DNA of 48,013 nt from Tolypothrix campylonemoides VB511288 (GTDB lineage Bacteria; Cyanobacteriota; Cyanobacteriia; Cyanobacteriales; Nostocaceae). Under the pieces are notes generated by a model. It was not told the DNA's origin, made no database searches, and saw only the letters and a list, made by a program, of their open reading frames with translations. Location: positions 433,804 through 481,816 of the forward strand of contig JXCB02000023.1 of assembly GCA_000828075.3 (NCBI GenBank), given 5' to 3'. How positions within the stretch are numbered: position 1 is the stretch's first letter; the number at the start of each line of letters is the position of its first letter. This document shows positions 8,767-16,464 of this stretch, piece by piece. Both the position numbers and the translations under genes were made by a program.

Positions 8767-10451
8767 AACTGCAAAGTCACCTCAGTCTGTACAACTCCCG
8801 CACGCTCATGACGGGCTGACAGTTTGACTGTACCACCCTGAGGCGCACGCACAACCCATTCTACCTTCGCCCGATCCTGGGTAGAATCTGTATGCCGCCT
8901 AATGGGAGTTGAGGGTTTATAGGCGCGTCCTTCTAATTGACCCAACTCTTCACGCGGCTTACCTGTCTCTAAAGTTGCACCAACAGGTAACTCAATTTCA
9001 CAGATACAGCCCCGCACCAGCTTTTTCTCTAGAGCTTTTTCGGTGATGTAGGTAGGTAGCCAGCCTGTATTATGTACAACCAGCCGCACTCGATAAGTAT
9101 CATTGCCCAAGCTGTGGACACTCGCTTCGTAAATCTCCAAGTAGGGAGAGATTAATAGATGCCACACTAACCAATCGGGAAAACGGGCAATTTCCTTTTC
9201 TAGAAATTCTGGTGGTGGATTTGACCAAGCATACATAGTATCCCAACCCCCCAGTTCCACTAGACCAAGTTGCGGATGGTTGAACGGATACCAGTCAATG
9301 TAGCCTTTTCCTCCTAATTTTTCGTCGCTCCAGCGCAGTAGCTTCAGGTCATCTTCTAAAGGGTGTTCCCGTTGCCATTCAATATATTTATACTCAGTAA
9401 TACCTGCTTGGCGTTGAGGACTCCAAACTTCTACTGTCCAACCAAATACACCTTGGTGTTCATAAACCCAATCGTGGAAGGTACCGCCGATAACCTGTTT
9501 CGGATGATAACGAAACTCATGAAATCCAGAAATAGCCGGGTATTCAGTGAGTTCAGTACCTTTTTTGCCAATGCGCTGGTAGGTACGCAAGTCTTTAACA
9601 GGTAATTCCTCATCGCTCGCATAGCTATAGGCGCGTAATAAAACACCACTGAACGTGTGGAACGTAGTCGCACCCGTGATGTTAGGATGAGTGCTGATAA
9701 ATTGTACAAGCGATCGCACTTCCGGCTCGGATGTGGGATAAGAACCAGAACCTGCCTGCTCATGCTCTTGTCGCCACATATTGGGAAAATTACGGTTCAA
9801 GTCTAACCCCTCCTTGGCGGGCTGGAGGCGAATTTGGACACCGTCGTAATTATGTATACGTCCTTCTGGCAACACTCGGTAATATTGACCACCTGTTTCT
9901 GTTGGCTCACGGGGTATCAACAAGCGTGGTTCGGTTGGACAGATTTTCCAGGGTCCGTTAGGGTCAGGAATTCGCATCATCAAGATCCGGCGATCGCCAT
10001 CTATATCTTCAATGACTAAACCGTCCTCATCTTGCTCATCATAGGGATAGGGACGAGTGCTAGAGCGAATAAATTTCGGCGAACTCGCCAATGCCAACTC
10101 AGCTCCATCAGGATTGACGCGGGGGCAAATGTAGAAAGTGCGGGTGTCTAAACAACGAGTGATATCTGGGTGAGTTCCGTAGCTTGTTACTAATGTTTGT
10201 ATAAGGTACAGACAGACACTCGATGGTGCCACTTCTACGGCGTGGATATTGCCATCAACCCAGAAGGCGGGCTTTTGGCTATGGTAACCTGTAGCAAAAT
10301 TGGTGACTGTAATCAGCCAGATGTCACGCTCTTCGTAGCTCTTGCCGATGCTTTCTATACCCACAAGCTGGGGAAATTCCTCAACATAAGCATGGAGGAT
10401 ACGTGTTAAATCTTCATAACCGTAGTATTTATCGAACCGAACGTCTGGCAT
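8763..10451 (-). CDS. M14-family zinc carboxypeptidase
   Basis: A 562-residue metallopeptidase. The M14 zinc site is visible: HxxE in DGNIHAVEVAPSS (His70, Glu73) and the third ligand His in ATTFHTFSG. The substrate-binding segments RVNPDGAE and LDLNRNFP and the catalytic Glu segment FGWTVEVWSP are also present. The C-terminal ~170 residues (after LLISPYLEIYE) form a beta-rich domain (TYRVRLVVHNTGWLPTYITE) typical of cyanobacterial and bacterial M14 proteins of this length. No signal peptide is visible, so it may act in the cytoplasm. It is the first gene of a two-gene operon with the methyltransferase. The natural substrate is unknown. Confidence 0.9.
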   Translation of the reverse strand: MPDVRFDKYYGYEDLTRILHAYVEEFPQLVGIESIGKSYEERDIWLITVTNFATGYHSQKPAFWVDGNIHAVEVAPSSVCLYLIQTLVTSYGTHPDITRCLDTRTFYICPRVNPDGAELALASSPKFIRSSTRPYPYDEQDEDGLVIEDIDGDRRILMMRIPDPNGPWKICPTEPRLLIPREPTETGGQYYRVLPEGRIHNYDGVQIRLQPAKEGLDLNRNFPNMWRQEHEQAGSGSYPTSEPEVRSLVQFISTHPNITGATTFHTFSGVLLRAYSYASDEELPVKDLRTYQRIGKKGTELTEYPAISGFHEFRYHPKQVIGGTFHDWVYEHQGVFGWTVEVWSPQRQAGITEYKYIEWQREHPLEDDLKLLRWSDEKLGGKGYIDWYPFNHPQLGLVELGGWDTMYAWSNPPPEFLEKEIARFPDWLVWHLLISPYLEIYEASVHSLGNDTYRVRLVVHNTGWLPTYITEKALEKKLVRGCICEIELPVGATLETGKPREELGQLEGRAYKPSTPIRRHTDSTQDRAKVEWVVRAPQGGTVKLSARHERAGVVQTEVTLQL

Positions 10452-10489
10452 GGTAAAAACAAGCTTGTAACCAGCTAGGGATTACGCAT

Positions 10490-10651
10490 TCAACTGCTTT
10501 TCATATTATGCAGTGGACGCTTGCGCTTGAAAAAGAACCCTGCTGCACCCAGCACGAGCAATCCGCCGATGGCACTTGATTCTGGGACTCGCTTAGGTTC
10601 TTGTGCTAACAAAGTTTTGAGCATCGAAAAGCGGATATCATCAGAAAGTTG
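10490..10651 (-). pseudogene. Orphan PEP-CTERM sorting tail (5'-truncated gene remnant)
   Basis: Reading the minus strand, the last ~45 codons before TGA 10490-10492 encode a canonical cyanobacterial PEP-CTERM signal: VPESSAIGGLLVLGAAGFFF followed by KRKR. This signal sends exported proteins to exosortase/archaeosortase-type sorting. The passenger protein is missing. Upstream the frame runs into an interspersed repeat (10652-10741) and then a stop at about 10754. The only ATG (10624) would give a 44-residue peptide with no export signal. It is therefore a relic whose 5' part was replaced by a repeat insertion or deletion. Confidence 0.65.
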
Positions 10652-10741
10652 CCTTCTGAGCCTCGCTCCGCGAGGAGCTGACGCTAACGGAGGAAACCTC
10701 CGCTCAGACTTTCCGCTGCGCCTCTGTGGTTCATTAATCCC
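10652..10741. repeat. Interspersed cyanobacterial repeat
   Basis: A GC-rich segment with internal dyads (CTCCGCGAGGAG; GGAGGAAACCTCC) and a flank CGCCTCTGTGGTTCATTA. The flank resembles the dispersed AACC(G/A)CAGAGGCGCAGAG repeat, of which a second copy lies inside cobN at 37390. It sits exactly where the PEP-CTERM relic loses coding sense. Confidence 0.55.
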
Positions 10742-11036
10742 GAACTTCCCTAGCTAGTTCAAAAATGGCTGGAAACAGCAGAAAAGGAACTATAACTTTC
10801 TACTTTGCATTAATTACCCCGTAATCTTGGCAGTAGGTTTGGCTTGTGTTCCTGAACACTTACAAAATTAACCTTAACCCATCCTTTTATCTTTCTCCAC
10901 TTGTTCCCCAGGTAGAGGGATAAATTAGGCAACAGAGGTAAATTTCTAAAAGATAACATTAACATCCATAAAGGCTCTAGCTTTCTCATAAACTAGAGTC
11001 TTTTCCGTACTTAGCTATCACTGTATTACTCAAGGA

Positions 11037-11216
11037 ATGAAAAAATCAATGATTAATTTTTTGTCGTATTTTGCTTTCTTTGTACTGCTACTTTTCGCGC
11101 AGCTTGGGACAATGACTCAAATGAGTGCTGCTTTGGATGAAGCAGATGTAGAACGCTTTTCTATCTGGACAAGTATTGCTTCTGTGATTGCTGGTTTACC
11201 AATCTTTTTGTGGTAG
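11037..11216 (+). CDS. Small hydrophobic membrane protein (59 aa)
   Basis: A 59-residue open frame with two hydrophobic stretches, FLSYFAFFVLLLFAQLG (about residues 8-24) and WTSIASVIAGLPIFLW (about 44-59). A charged connector (LDEADVERF) separates them, suggesting a two-pass membrane protein. AAGGA directly precedes ATG 11037 and lies 12 bases before an in-frame ATG at 11049, so the true start may be the second one. The gene is isolated. No family was recognised, but the regular alternation of hydrophobic and charged segments argues for a real small protein. Confidence 0.5.
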   Translation: MKKSMINFLSYFAFFVLLLFAQLGTMTQMSAALDEADVERFSIWTSIASVIAGLPIFLW

Positions 11217-11430
11217 GAGCGGCTTGTAATAGCCGGAGAGCCACTTCGAGAAATTGCCGAAGTCAGTTACTGATTGAAGTGTATTCACAATCTTGGTAAT
11301 TAAAAAGTTTAGAGTTTGACTGACATCTACGCTACTCCTCCCCCAAGTTGTTAGTTGTGTCCGTGATTGTACAGACGACAAAACTAAGCTTTTTTATATA
11401 GGATTCCTATTTGATTTTTAAACAGAACTC

Positions 11431-11545
11431 ATACCAATTCTCTATAAAAAAAGCACTTAATAAATATTCCTCTGTTCCTTAGCGTTCTTGGCTTCTTGGC
11501 GGTTCGTTTTCTAATATTAAGTACATCTTGAGGGAGAATTGGTAT
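11431..11545. repeat. MITE-like element with 12-bp terminal inverted repeats
   Basis: A 115-bp unit bounded by perfect 12-bp inverted repeats, ATACCAATTCTC (11431-11442) and GAGAATTGGTAT (11534-11545). It encloses a GC-richer core (TTCTTGGCTTCTTGGCGG) that resembles the dispersed CCGCCAAGA(C/A)GCCAAGAACGC repeat of cyanobacteria. It has no coding capacity. It is probably non-autonomous and mobilised by a transposase elsewhere. Confidence 0.6.
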
Positions 11546-11868
11546 CAGTACAGTTTATGTTCCCGGTTAAACGTTTGCAACTGAGCCAGGAATGCGATCG
11601 CCTCTGGTAGTTCTGTCAATTGGTTTCTGCAGAGGTGAAGCTGTTGCAACTGAGTGAAGGAGGCGATCGCTGTTTCCAAACACTAGTTGACGAGTTCCAA
11701 ACACTCGTCAACATAGCGCTGATACTTGCTAACGACTTTCAAAGCCAAGCTTAAGAAGACCGCAGAGTAGGAACTCAGAACGAGAGAATACATCCCCATA
11801 AATAAATGAGCGGGGATTTGAACAAGGACGCCGTATTTCTCGTACACTTTCCGCTCGCTCCGACATCT
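11545..11868 (-). pseudogene. Leucine-rich-repeat gene relic with an in-frame stop
   Basis: One minus-strand frame runs from 11868 to TGA 11545-11547, interrupted once by TAG at 11683-11685. The downstream part encodes about 1.5 leucine-rich repeats (LQQLHLCRNQLTELPEAIAF) of the type in cyanobacterial LRR/ROCO proteins. The upstream part has a hydrophobic stretch (LVQIPAHLFMGMYSLVLSSY) followed by VVSKYQRYVDECLELVN. The TAG lies inside a 21-bp tandem duplication (TGTTTGGAA repeated at 21-bp spacing); without one unit the frame would be open. A perfect 10-bp inverted repeat (11686-11695 / 11703-11712) overlaps it. This is probably a decayed gene end, and the parent protein is not identifiable. 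Confidence 0.45.
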
Positions 11869-11976
11869 TTAACTTTACGACCTGTTTAAAAACAGGGGCT
11901 TGTACCCTTTTTACCGTTTCTGATTCTGACTACTGAGTTCTGTGTTCCTAGCTGCGCTTTGGTCATATCAATTCCA

Positions 11977-12621
11977 TCAAAAATACTGCTTTAAAATATA
12001 CGTAATTGCAGCAGAAAACGGTGTGTATCGTCCATCTACATCTGGTTTATCATAGCCCTGAGCAAGGAGCTGTATCTCTGCATCTGTTAATCCACTAGTC
12101 GCTTGCAACGCTGCATCAATTGCTGCACGCCTCATCTTTCTCAATTTATCAATACTGAGTGCCAGCTTTTGAATTGTCGTATTAGCCGCTTTTTGCTTAT
12201 CTGGGTCATCCGATGGCAGAATTTCTCCAAAACCAGAGTACTTAAAGTAATCTCCACATTTGGGATCTAGAGGGGAAATCATCAGTTCCTCATCGAACCA
12301 GGCGTGTTTTTTATGTCCACAATGCACTGGTACGCGAGGTCTGTGTTCATCTTCGCCTTGGCATGAAGCTATCAGATTTGTGTACTCAAATGTCAAGTGT
12401 TTATAAACACTCTTGGGTCTAAAGTGTTCTATATGGCATTGCTTCCTAGCTATCGACATACCACAATAGCCACAGATGTAACCTTGCTCTTGTAATAGCG
12501 ACTCGTACACTTGATTTTTGATTGCTTGTGGGAAGGCTTTCCAATCAGGTGTTCTTTTACCGAGTTTCTGCTTCCATTTCGTTAAGCTATCCGGTTCTCT
12601 ACCCTTTTGAATATATTTCAT
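11977..12621 (-). CDS. ptuB: Septu-type defence HNH endonuclease (PtuB)
   Basis: A 214-residue HNH nuclease. The N-terminal Cys pair C50-x2-C53 (YICGYCGMSI) precedes the HNH core HIEHFRPKS (His63, Glu65, His66). Further elements are EYTNLIASCQGED, PVHCGHKKHAW and ISPLDPKC, the layout of the family annotated as retron/Septu HNH endonuclease. Its ATG overlaps the stop of the PtuA-like ATPase by 4 bp (ATGA). In Septu, PtuA and PtuB form a complex that degrades DNA during phage infection. No reverse transcriptase lies nearby, so this is a stand-alone Septu rather than a retron of the Ec78 type. The gene looks intact. Confidence 0.85.
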   Translation of the reverse strand: MKYIQKGREPDSLTKWKQKLGKRTPDWKAFPQAIKNQVYESLLQEQGYICGYCGMSIARKQCHIEHFRPKSVYKHLTFEYTNLIASCQGEDEHRPRVPVHCGHKKHAWFDEELMISPLDPKCGDYFKYSGFGEILPSDDPDKQKAANTTIQKLALSIDKLRKMRRAAIDAALQATSGLTDAEIQLLAQGYDKPDVDGRYTPFSAAITYILKQYF

Positions 12622-14009
12622 CGATTTAGAATTTCCTTGCGTCGAATAAGGACATCTGCTCGTACAAACTCCGGATCGTCTTCTCCAATTTCATCGGCTA
12701 AGTTTTGGCGCAATTGCTTAGCGCTATCGAGATGTCCCTGGTCAATTAATCTGAATAAATCACGGAGGTTTTCTTTAATTTCCTGTGGTCTTTCGGATAC
12801 ACCCATCAAGTCTTCTAGAATCTGGTTACTATCTCTACCAAACGAATTTTCTGGTTGTTCAGTAACGATACCTTCAGGTGTTGCTTCTAGGAGGTAGATG
12901 CTATCAGGTTTGACATGACTCAGTACCTGTGGCGAGTGAGTGGTGATGATAAACTGACAATTGGGGAATGTTCTAGTCAAAGCTGGAATAATTTGCCGTT
13001 GCCATTTTGGATGCAGGTGCAATTCAATTTCATCAATGAGAACAACACCATTCCCTTGGAGTGGATCGCTTAAACCTGGGTTGGCGATCGCCAAGCGCCT
13101 TGCCAAATCACCCACCAATGCTAATAAGCATTTTTCACCATCAGATAATTGATTGACGATGAGTTGCTGACCTTGTTTTTTTACAGTCATTCGTAGGGGC
13201 GATCGCTCAACTCGCAAATCTGAAAAATCTGGTTGTAAAGATGATATTGCCCCTCTGACCGCTTCCAACTGTTTGTCGCGATGGCTTGGGTTATCCCGTC
13301 GCAATTCATTTTCCAAATCTTCCCGTTTTCTAAACCATTCAAATAAGCCTTTAAAGTCAATTCTTCCGCCAGTCAGTGCTTGGTCATAGGCATTTCTTTG
13401 AGTCATTAAATATTCCTCGGAAATCTCCAAAGGCATATCAAGAACGGCACGGTTCACCGGATAGTAAACTGGCAAAGGTATGCTAGCGTTCTCGTTATTT
13501 GCTAATTGGCTGTTGATTTCGTCAACCACCTTTTCTAAAGGTTCTTGGCTCACTTCGTCAACTTCCTGACTTAGTATTTCTACAGCTGTTTGTAAAAATT
13601 TCCTCAAGTCATTACCACCACGGCTAAGGTTTTGCAGACGTTGCTCGCTGCTGATATCAGCTAATAATTTGATAGCCTCCAACCGATTAGCTGGACTTTG
13701 ACCAGATTTGCCCTCTTGGCGTTCCTGGCTCAAAGACCAAGTTATATCCTCTCCTTGGTTCAGAGAAATTGTAATTTCAATCTGCGTTTGTTTGTGTCCA
13801 TTCGTTATGTCCTGTTCGCTTAAGGAACGTGTGGAATCATCTTGAACCCGCCCTGTATACTGTGACAGGAGAATAGCAAGACAATCAAGTATCCTAGATT
13901 TTCCTACCCCATTGACACCGATAAGTACAGTTGGACCCACTTCATCGAAATCGAGCGTCAAATCGCCGATTCCACGGAAAGAATTCATTATGAGGCGCTT
14001 GACTTTCAT
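12618..14009 (-). CDS. ptuA: Septu-type defence ATPase (PtuA)
   Basis: A 463-residue ABC/SMC-like (AAA_21) ATPase. Walker A is GVNGVGKS (residues 31-38), the signature motif is LSDGEKCLLAL (about 284), Walker B is VLIDEIELHLHPKWQ (about 320), and the H-loop is ITTHSPQVL (about 353). The middle carries a helical insertion where SMC proteins have a coiled coil. The C-terminal region (after DSNQILEDLMG) matches the overall plan of PtuA and related defence ATPases. It is the first gene of a two-gene operon with ptuB. The sensor role during phage infection is family knowledge. It could also be called an OLD-like ATPase, but there is no TOPRIM domain and the HNH partner decides for Septu. Confidence 0.85.
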   Translation of the reverse strand: MKVKRLIMNSFRGIGDLTLDFDEVGPTVLIGVNGVGKSRILDCLAILLSQYTGRVQDDSTRSLSEQDITNGHKQTQIEITISLNQGEDITWSLSQERQEGKSGQSPANRLEAIKLLADISSEQRLQNLSRGGNDLRKFLQTAVEILSQEVDEVSQEPLEKVVDEINSQLANNENASIPLPVYYPVNRAVLDMPLEISEEYLMTQRNAYDQALTGGRIDFKGLFEWFRKREDLENELRRDNPSHRDKQLEAVRGAISSLQPDFSDLRVERSPLRMTVKKQGQQLIVNQLSDGEKCLLALVGDLARRLAIANPGLSDPLQGNGVVLIDEIELHLHPKWQRQIIPALTRTFPNCQFIITTHSPQVLSHVKPDSIYLLEATPEGIVTEQPENSFGRDSNQILEDLMGVSERPQEIKENLRDLFRLIDQGHLDSAKQLRQNLADEIGEDDPEFVRADVLIRRKEILNR

Positions 14010-14058
14010 AAGTTGTAACTCATTAAAATAACACGTCTGACTGGCAAGGCTCGTGCTT

Positions 14059-14096
14059 TGTCATTTGTTCTTTGTAACAAGAAAGAACAAATGACA
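14059..14096. terminator. 15-bp perfect stem-loop between phosphoesterase and Septu operon
   Basis: TGTCATTTGTTCTTT (14059-14073) and its exact complement (14082-14096) enclose an 8-base loop. It lies about 45 bp past the stop of the phosphoesterase and 50 bp upstream of ptuA. It is a likely terminator for the former, but it has no U-tract and might also be a regulatory or transposon-derived hairpin. Confidence 0.5.
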
Positions 14097-14141
14097 CTTT
14101 TCATAAAAAAACTATAATTCTTCCATGTATCAGCTTAACAA

Positions 14142-15056
14142 TTAAGCTGATTTCAGTGGAATAATGCCTTTATCAAAAACGCGGTTATCGGTGCCGATAC
14201 CACTAATTTCTATTCTATCTGCATAAACCTCATAAGCGGCAAAACTCAACTTTTCTGCTGAATATTCCGTCCATTCCGAACGTCCTACAGGACGAGTTCC
14301 CGCACCACCACCACATATTAAATAAGTCGTTCCATTAAGAGAACGAGTACGTTCATAGTGGTGTTCGTGACCATTTATATAGAGTTGCACACCGTATTTT
14401 TGAAACAGTGGAGTAAAGCTTTTAATGAACGCTGGATTGCTGCCATACACACCTGATGCATAAACTGGATGATGACCAAAGACAACTTTCCAAGGTGCAT
14501 TAGAGGCGCTTAATTCTTGCTCTAACCATTTTAGCTGTTTTTCCCAATCAGCATTCGTATTTGTATCTAAGGCAAAAAATTGCACATTATCGCGGCGAAA
14601 TGTGTAATAGCGATCCTTCATATTAAAGCCGACATACTTCAGTTGCAGCTCACCGTTTGCCGTGCGGATATCATGATTTCCCAAAACAGCCTGAAATTTC
14701 ACACCTTGCTTTAGTAAAGGCGCATAAGGACGCTCAAACACGGCAGCAATTTTTTCCATTTCGCCATTGTTGTAGATATTATCACCAGCTAAAACAACCA
14801 AATCATAAGCATTTTTGCTATGATAATCAGTCATTGCCTTAGCAACAGCATACTGCCCCTGATCTCCAGTACCAGTATCTGCAACGGAAACAAAACGCCA
14901 TAACAACTCGTTTTTGGCTGGAGTAGCAGGTATTGCGGCTTTTGATGCAGCCATTCCACCATTTTTACCAGCTTGACGAGTAACACACCCAATAAATCCT
15001 AAACCAATGGCGCTGAGGCTACTGAAAAATAAAAATTGACGGCGTTTCAGCTTCAT
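14142..15056 (-). CDS. Exported metallophosphoesterase (purple acid phosphatase-like)
   Basis: A 304-residue calcineurin-like phosphoesterase. The start was set at the ATG at 15056 because it gives a twin-arginine signal, MKLKRRQFLFFSSLSAIGLG, followed by a lipobox-like FIGC. An in-frame start at 15098 would only prefix 14 unrelated residues. Metal-binding motifs in order: a D motif (VSVADTGTGDQGQ), GDNIYNNG, GNHDIR, VFGHHPVY and GHEHHYER. The YYTFRRDNVQFFALDTN segment is typical of tartrate-resistant acid phosphatase-like enzymes. It probably removes phosphate from organic phosphates outside the cytoplasmic membrane. The gene is monocistronic. A role in phosphate starvation is an inference; no Pho box was recognised. 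Confidence 0.87.
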   Translation of the reverse strand: MKLKRRQFLFFSSLSAIGLGFIGCVTRQAGKNGGMAASKAAIPATPAKNELLWRFVSVADTGTGDQGQYAVAKAMTDYHSKNAYDLVVLAGDNIYNNGEMEKIAAVFERPYAPLLKQGVKFQAVLGNHDIRTANGELQLKYVGFNMKDRYYTFRRDNVQFFALDTNTNADWEKQLKWLEQELSASNAPWKVVFGHHPVYASGVYGSNPAFIKSFTPLFQKYGVQLYINGHEHHYERTRSLNGTTYLICGGGAGTRPVGRSEWTEYSAEKLSFAAYEVYADRIEISGIGTDNRVFDKGIIPLKSA

Positions 15057-15211
15057 AAATGACCAAATTCGATAAATAGTAAAGTATAGCCGAAGCAATG
15101 AAGTGATAAATTAAGGCTGAGGAGGCTGCACCCCACCAGTGTAAAGACGCTTCAAACAGCGCGTCTCTACAGAACTCTTGTCTTTGATTCGCAGCTGACG
15201 GTGAAAGTTCC

Positions 15212-16216
15212 ATGCCCCAAGACAATCAGAATTCACAACCACCATTTTCGCCTGAACCAGAAGACAATCAGCCGCAACCGATGGTTGAGTCAAGAACTCA
15301 ACGTCCCCAAAAACAATACCAGAGAGTCCAGCCAATTTGGAAGGCTACAATTATCCAAATTCTACGAGGGACAATTGGGGTACTAGAAACAACGGTAGAG
15401 AAACTGGAAACAGCACCTCCTCCTGGTTCTGAGGAAACCCCCGGTTTTTTGCAGAAGCTTCAGCTGGGATGGAGTGCAGCTTTAGGTAAAATTCGCTCTT
15501 TGTTACCAGCAAATTTATCGAGAAAGTTCTCAGATACGGCTTTAACGGGGATAATTGCTGGAATTGCTGTGCTTCTGCTTTGGACAAGTTCTACTGTTTT
15601 CTCAAGTAAACCGACAGAGGTTGCAACACCTACTGATGAAGAAGCACCTCCCGCAACGATCGCCATTCCACCACAACTAGAAGCACCTCCCGCACCTCCA
15701 GTAGCCGAAGAAACTCCTCCAGTTGTAGCAGAGGTTACACCACAACCTGAACAAACTCCTCCAGTTGTAGCAGAGGTTACACCACAACCTGAACAAACTC
15801 CTCCAGTTGTAGCAGAAATTACACCACAACCTGAGGAAACCCCTACGCCACTGGAGGAAACTCCGCCGCCAGAACCGGAACCAACTCCTACCCCAACCTT
15901 GGTATTGACGCCAGAGCAAACCTTGATTGCATCTATCGAAAATCAAGTCGCCCAGGTTAGCGATCGCTTTGCCCCTGGTTTGATACAGTCGATTCAAGCT
16001 AACTTCCGTTCCAGTAGTCTCGCTGTGACGATTAGCGATGAATGGTATAATATCAAACAATCACAGCAAGAGCAACTCTTGGCTCAGATGCTGCAACGCG
16101 CCAACGAAATGGATTTCAGTCATTTAGACATTCTCGACTCACAGGGTAGGCTGGTAGCAAGAAATCCTGTTGTTGGTACTGAAATGATTATTTTTCAACG
16201 GCGAGCGATAAGTTGA
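15212..16216 (+). CDS. Single-pass membrane protein with Pro/Glu-rich repeat region
   Basis: A 334-residue protein of unknown function. Residues 1-105 are cytoplasmic-looking and Gln/Pro-rich at the start. One membrane helix lies at about 110-127 (LTGIIAGIAVLLLW). A Pro/Thr/Glu-rich spacer spans about 130-232 and contains three copies of a 14-residue unit (TPPVVAEVTPQPEQ). A compact C-terminal domain (about 235-334: TLIASIENQVAQVSDRFAPG...LDILDSQGRLVARNPVVGT) probably lies outside the membrane. The layout resembles cell-envelope anchors, with a spacer carrying the domain through the wall. I recognise no named family, although similar proteins seem usual in Nostocales. A hairpin terminator follows about 40 bp downstream. 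Confidence 0.8.
   Translation: MPQDNQNSQPPFSPEPEDNQPQPMVESRTQRPQKQYQRVQPIWKATIIQILRGTIGVLETTVEKLETAPPPGSEETPGFLQKLQLGWSAALGKIRSLLPANLSRKFSDTALTGIIAGIAVLLLWTSSTVFSSKPTEVATPTDEEAPPATIAIPPQLEAPPAPPVAEETPPVVAEVTPQPEQTPPVVAEVTPQPEQTPPVVAEITPQPEETPTPLEETPPPEPEPTPTPTLVLTPEQTLIASIENQVAQVSDRFAPGLIQSIQANFRSSSLAVTISDEWYNIKQSQQEQLLAQMLQRANEMDFSHLDILDSQGRLVARNPVVGTEMIIFQRRAIS
15713..15838 (+). repeat. Three tandem 42-bp units inside the Pro-rich gene
   Basis: Three consecutive near-identical 42-bp units encode TPPVVAEVTPQPEQ. They diverge only in the last unit (EVT to EIT, EQ to EE). Because 42 is a multiple of 3, changes in copy number keep the frame and only lengthen or shorten the extracellular spacer. 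Confidence 0.85.
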
Positions 16217-16253
16217 AGAAGAATTGAACAGGGTGTAGGGGTGTAAGTGGAGG

Positions 16254-16287
16254 TAATGAGTGCGGACTTGGAACCCGCCACTCATTA
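16254..16287. terminator. Hairpin downstream of the Pro-rich membrane protein
   Basis: An inverted repeat, TAATGAGTGCGG / CCGCCACTCATTA with a one-base bulge, lies about 38 bp after the stop at 16216 and before the convergent small genes. It has no long U-tract, so termination is plausible but not certain. Confidence 0.5.
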
Positions 16288-16344
16288 GGCGTGATTTCTA
16301 TTTTTTACTATAGGATAATTATATAAAAAAAGATTGACAAAAGC

Positions 16345-16464
16345 CTAGAGATATGCCATAAACAGCGAAATCCGAGGAATCCTTGGATAAGTTTTTAGTT
16401 TGTGGGCTAGGTGGTCGTGGATGAGGCGGTCGATTTCCATTAAGTTGCGAAAGTCATGACTCAT
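16345..16464 (-). CDS. Small ORF translationally coupled to a membrane protein (39 aa)
   Basis: A 39-residue frame (MSHDFRNLMEIDRLIHDHL...) whose ATG overlaps the stop of the upstream membrane protein gene as ATGA. That coupling is the main argument for translation. The peptide is basic and His-rich with no membrane segment. It reads like the N-terminus of a larger protein cut short, so a truncated gene is an alternative. No family was recognised. Confidence 0.4.
   Translation of the reverse strand: MSHDFRNLMEIDRLIHDHLAHKLKTYPRIPRISLFMAYL

Noticed and set aside
10521-10757. 78-codon plus-strand frame over the PEP-CTERM tail
   Set aside because: The opposite strand encodes a clear sorting signal and the rest is repeat DNA, so this frame is a shadow.
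11196-11381. 61-codon minus-strand frame
   Set aside because: No recognisable domain. It overlaps the end of the small membrane protein and has no ribosome binding site.
11977-14009. Retron of the Ec78 type
   Set aside because: The ATPase/HNH pair is shared with retrons, but no reverse transcriptase and no msr/msd RNA-like inverted repeats are found on either side.
15677-16060. 127-codon minus-strand frame with repeated WRSLFRLWCNLCYN
   Set aside because: It is the antisense reading of the 42-bp repeats in the proline-rich gene. The repetition is inherited from the sense strand and no protein features are seen.
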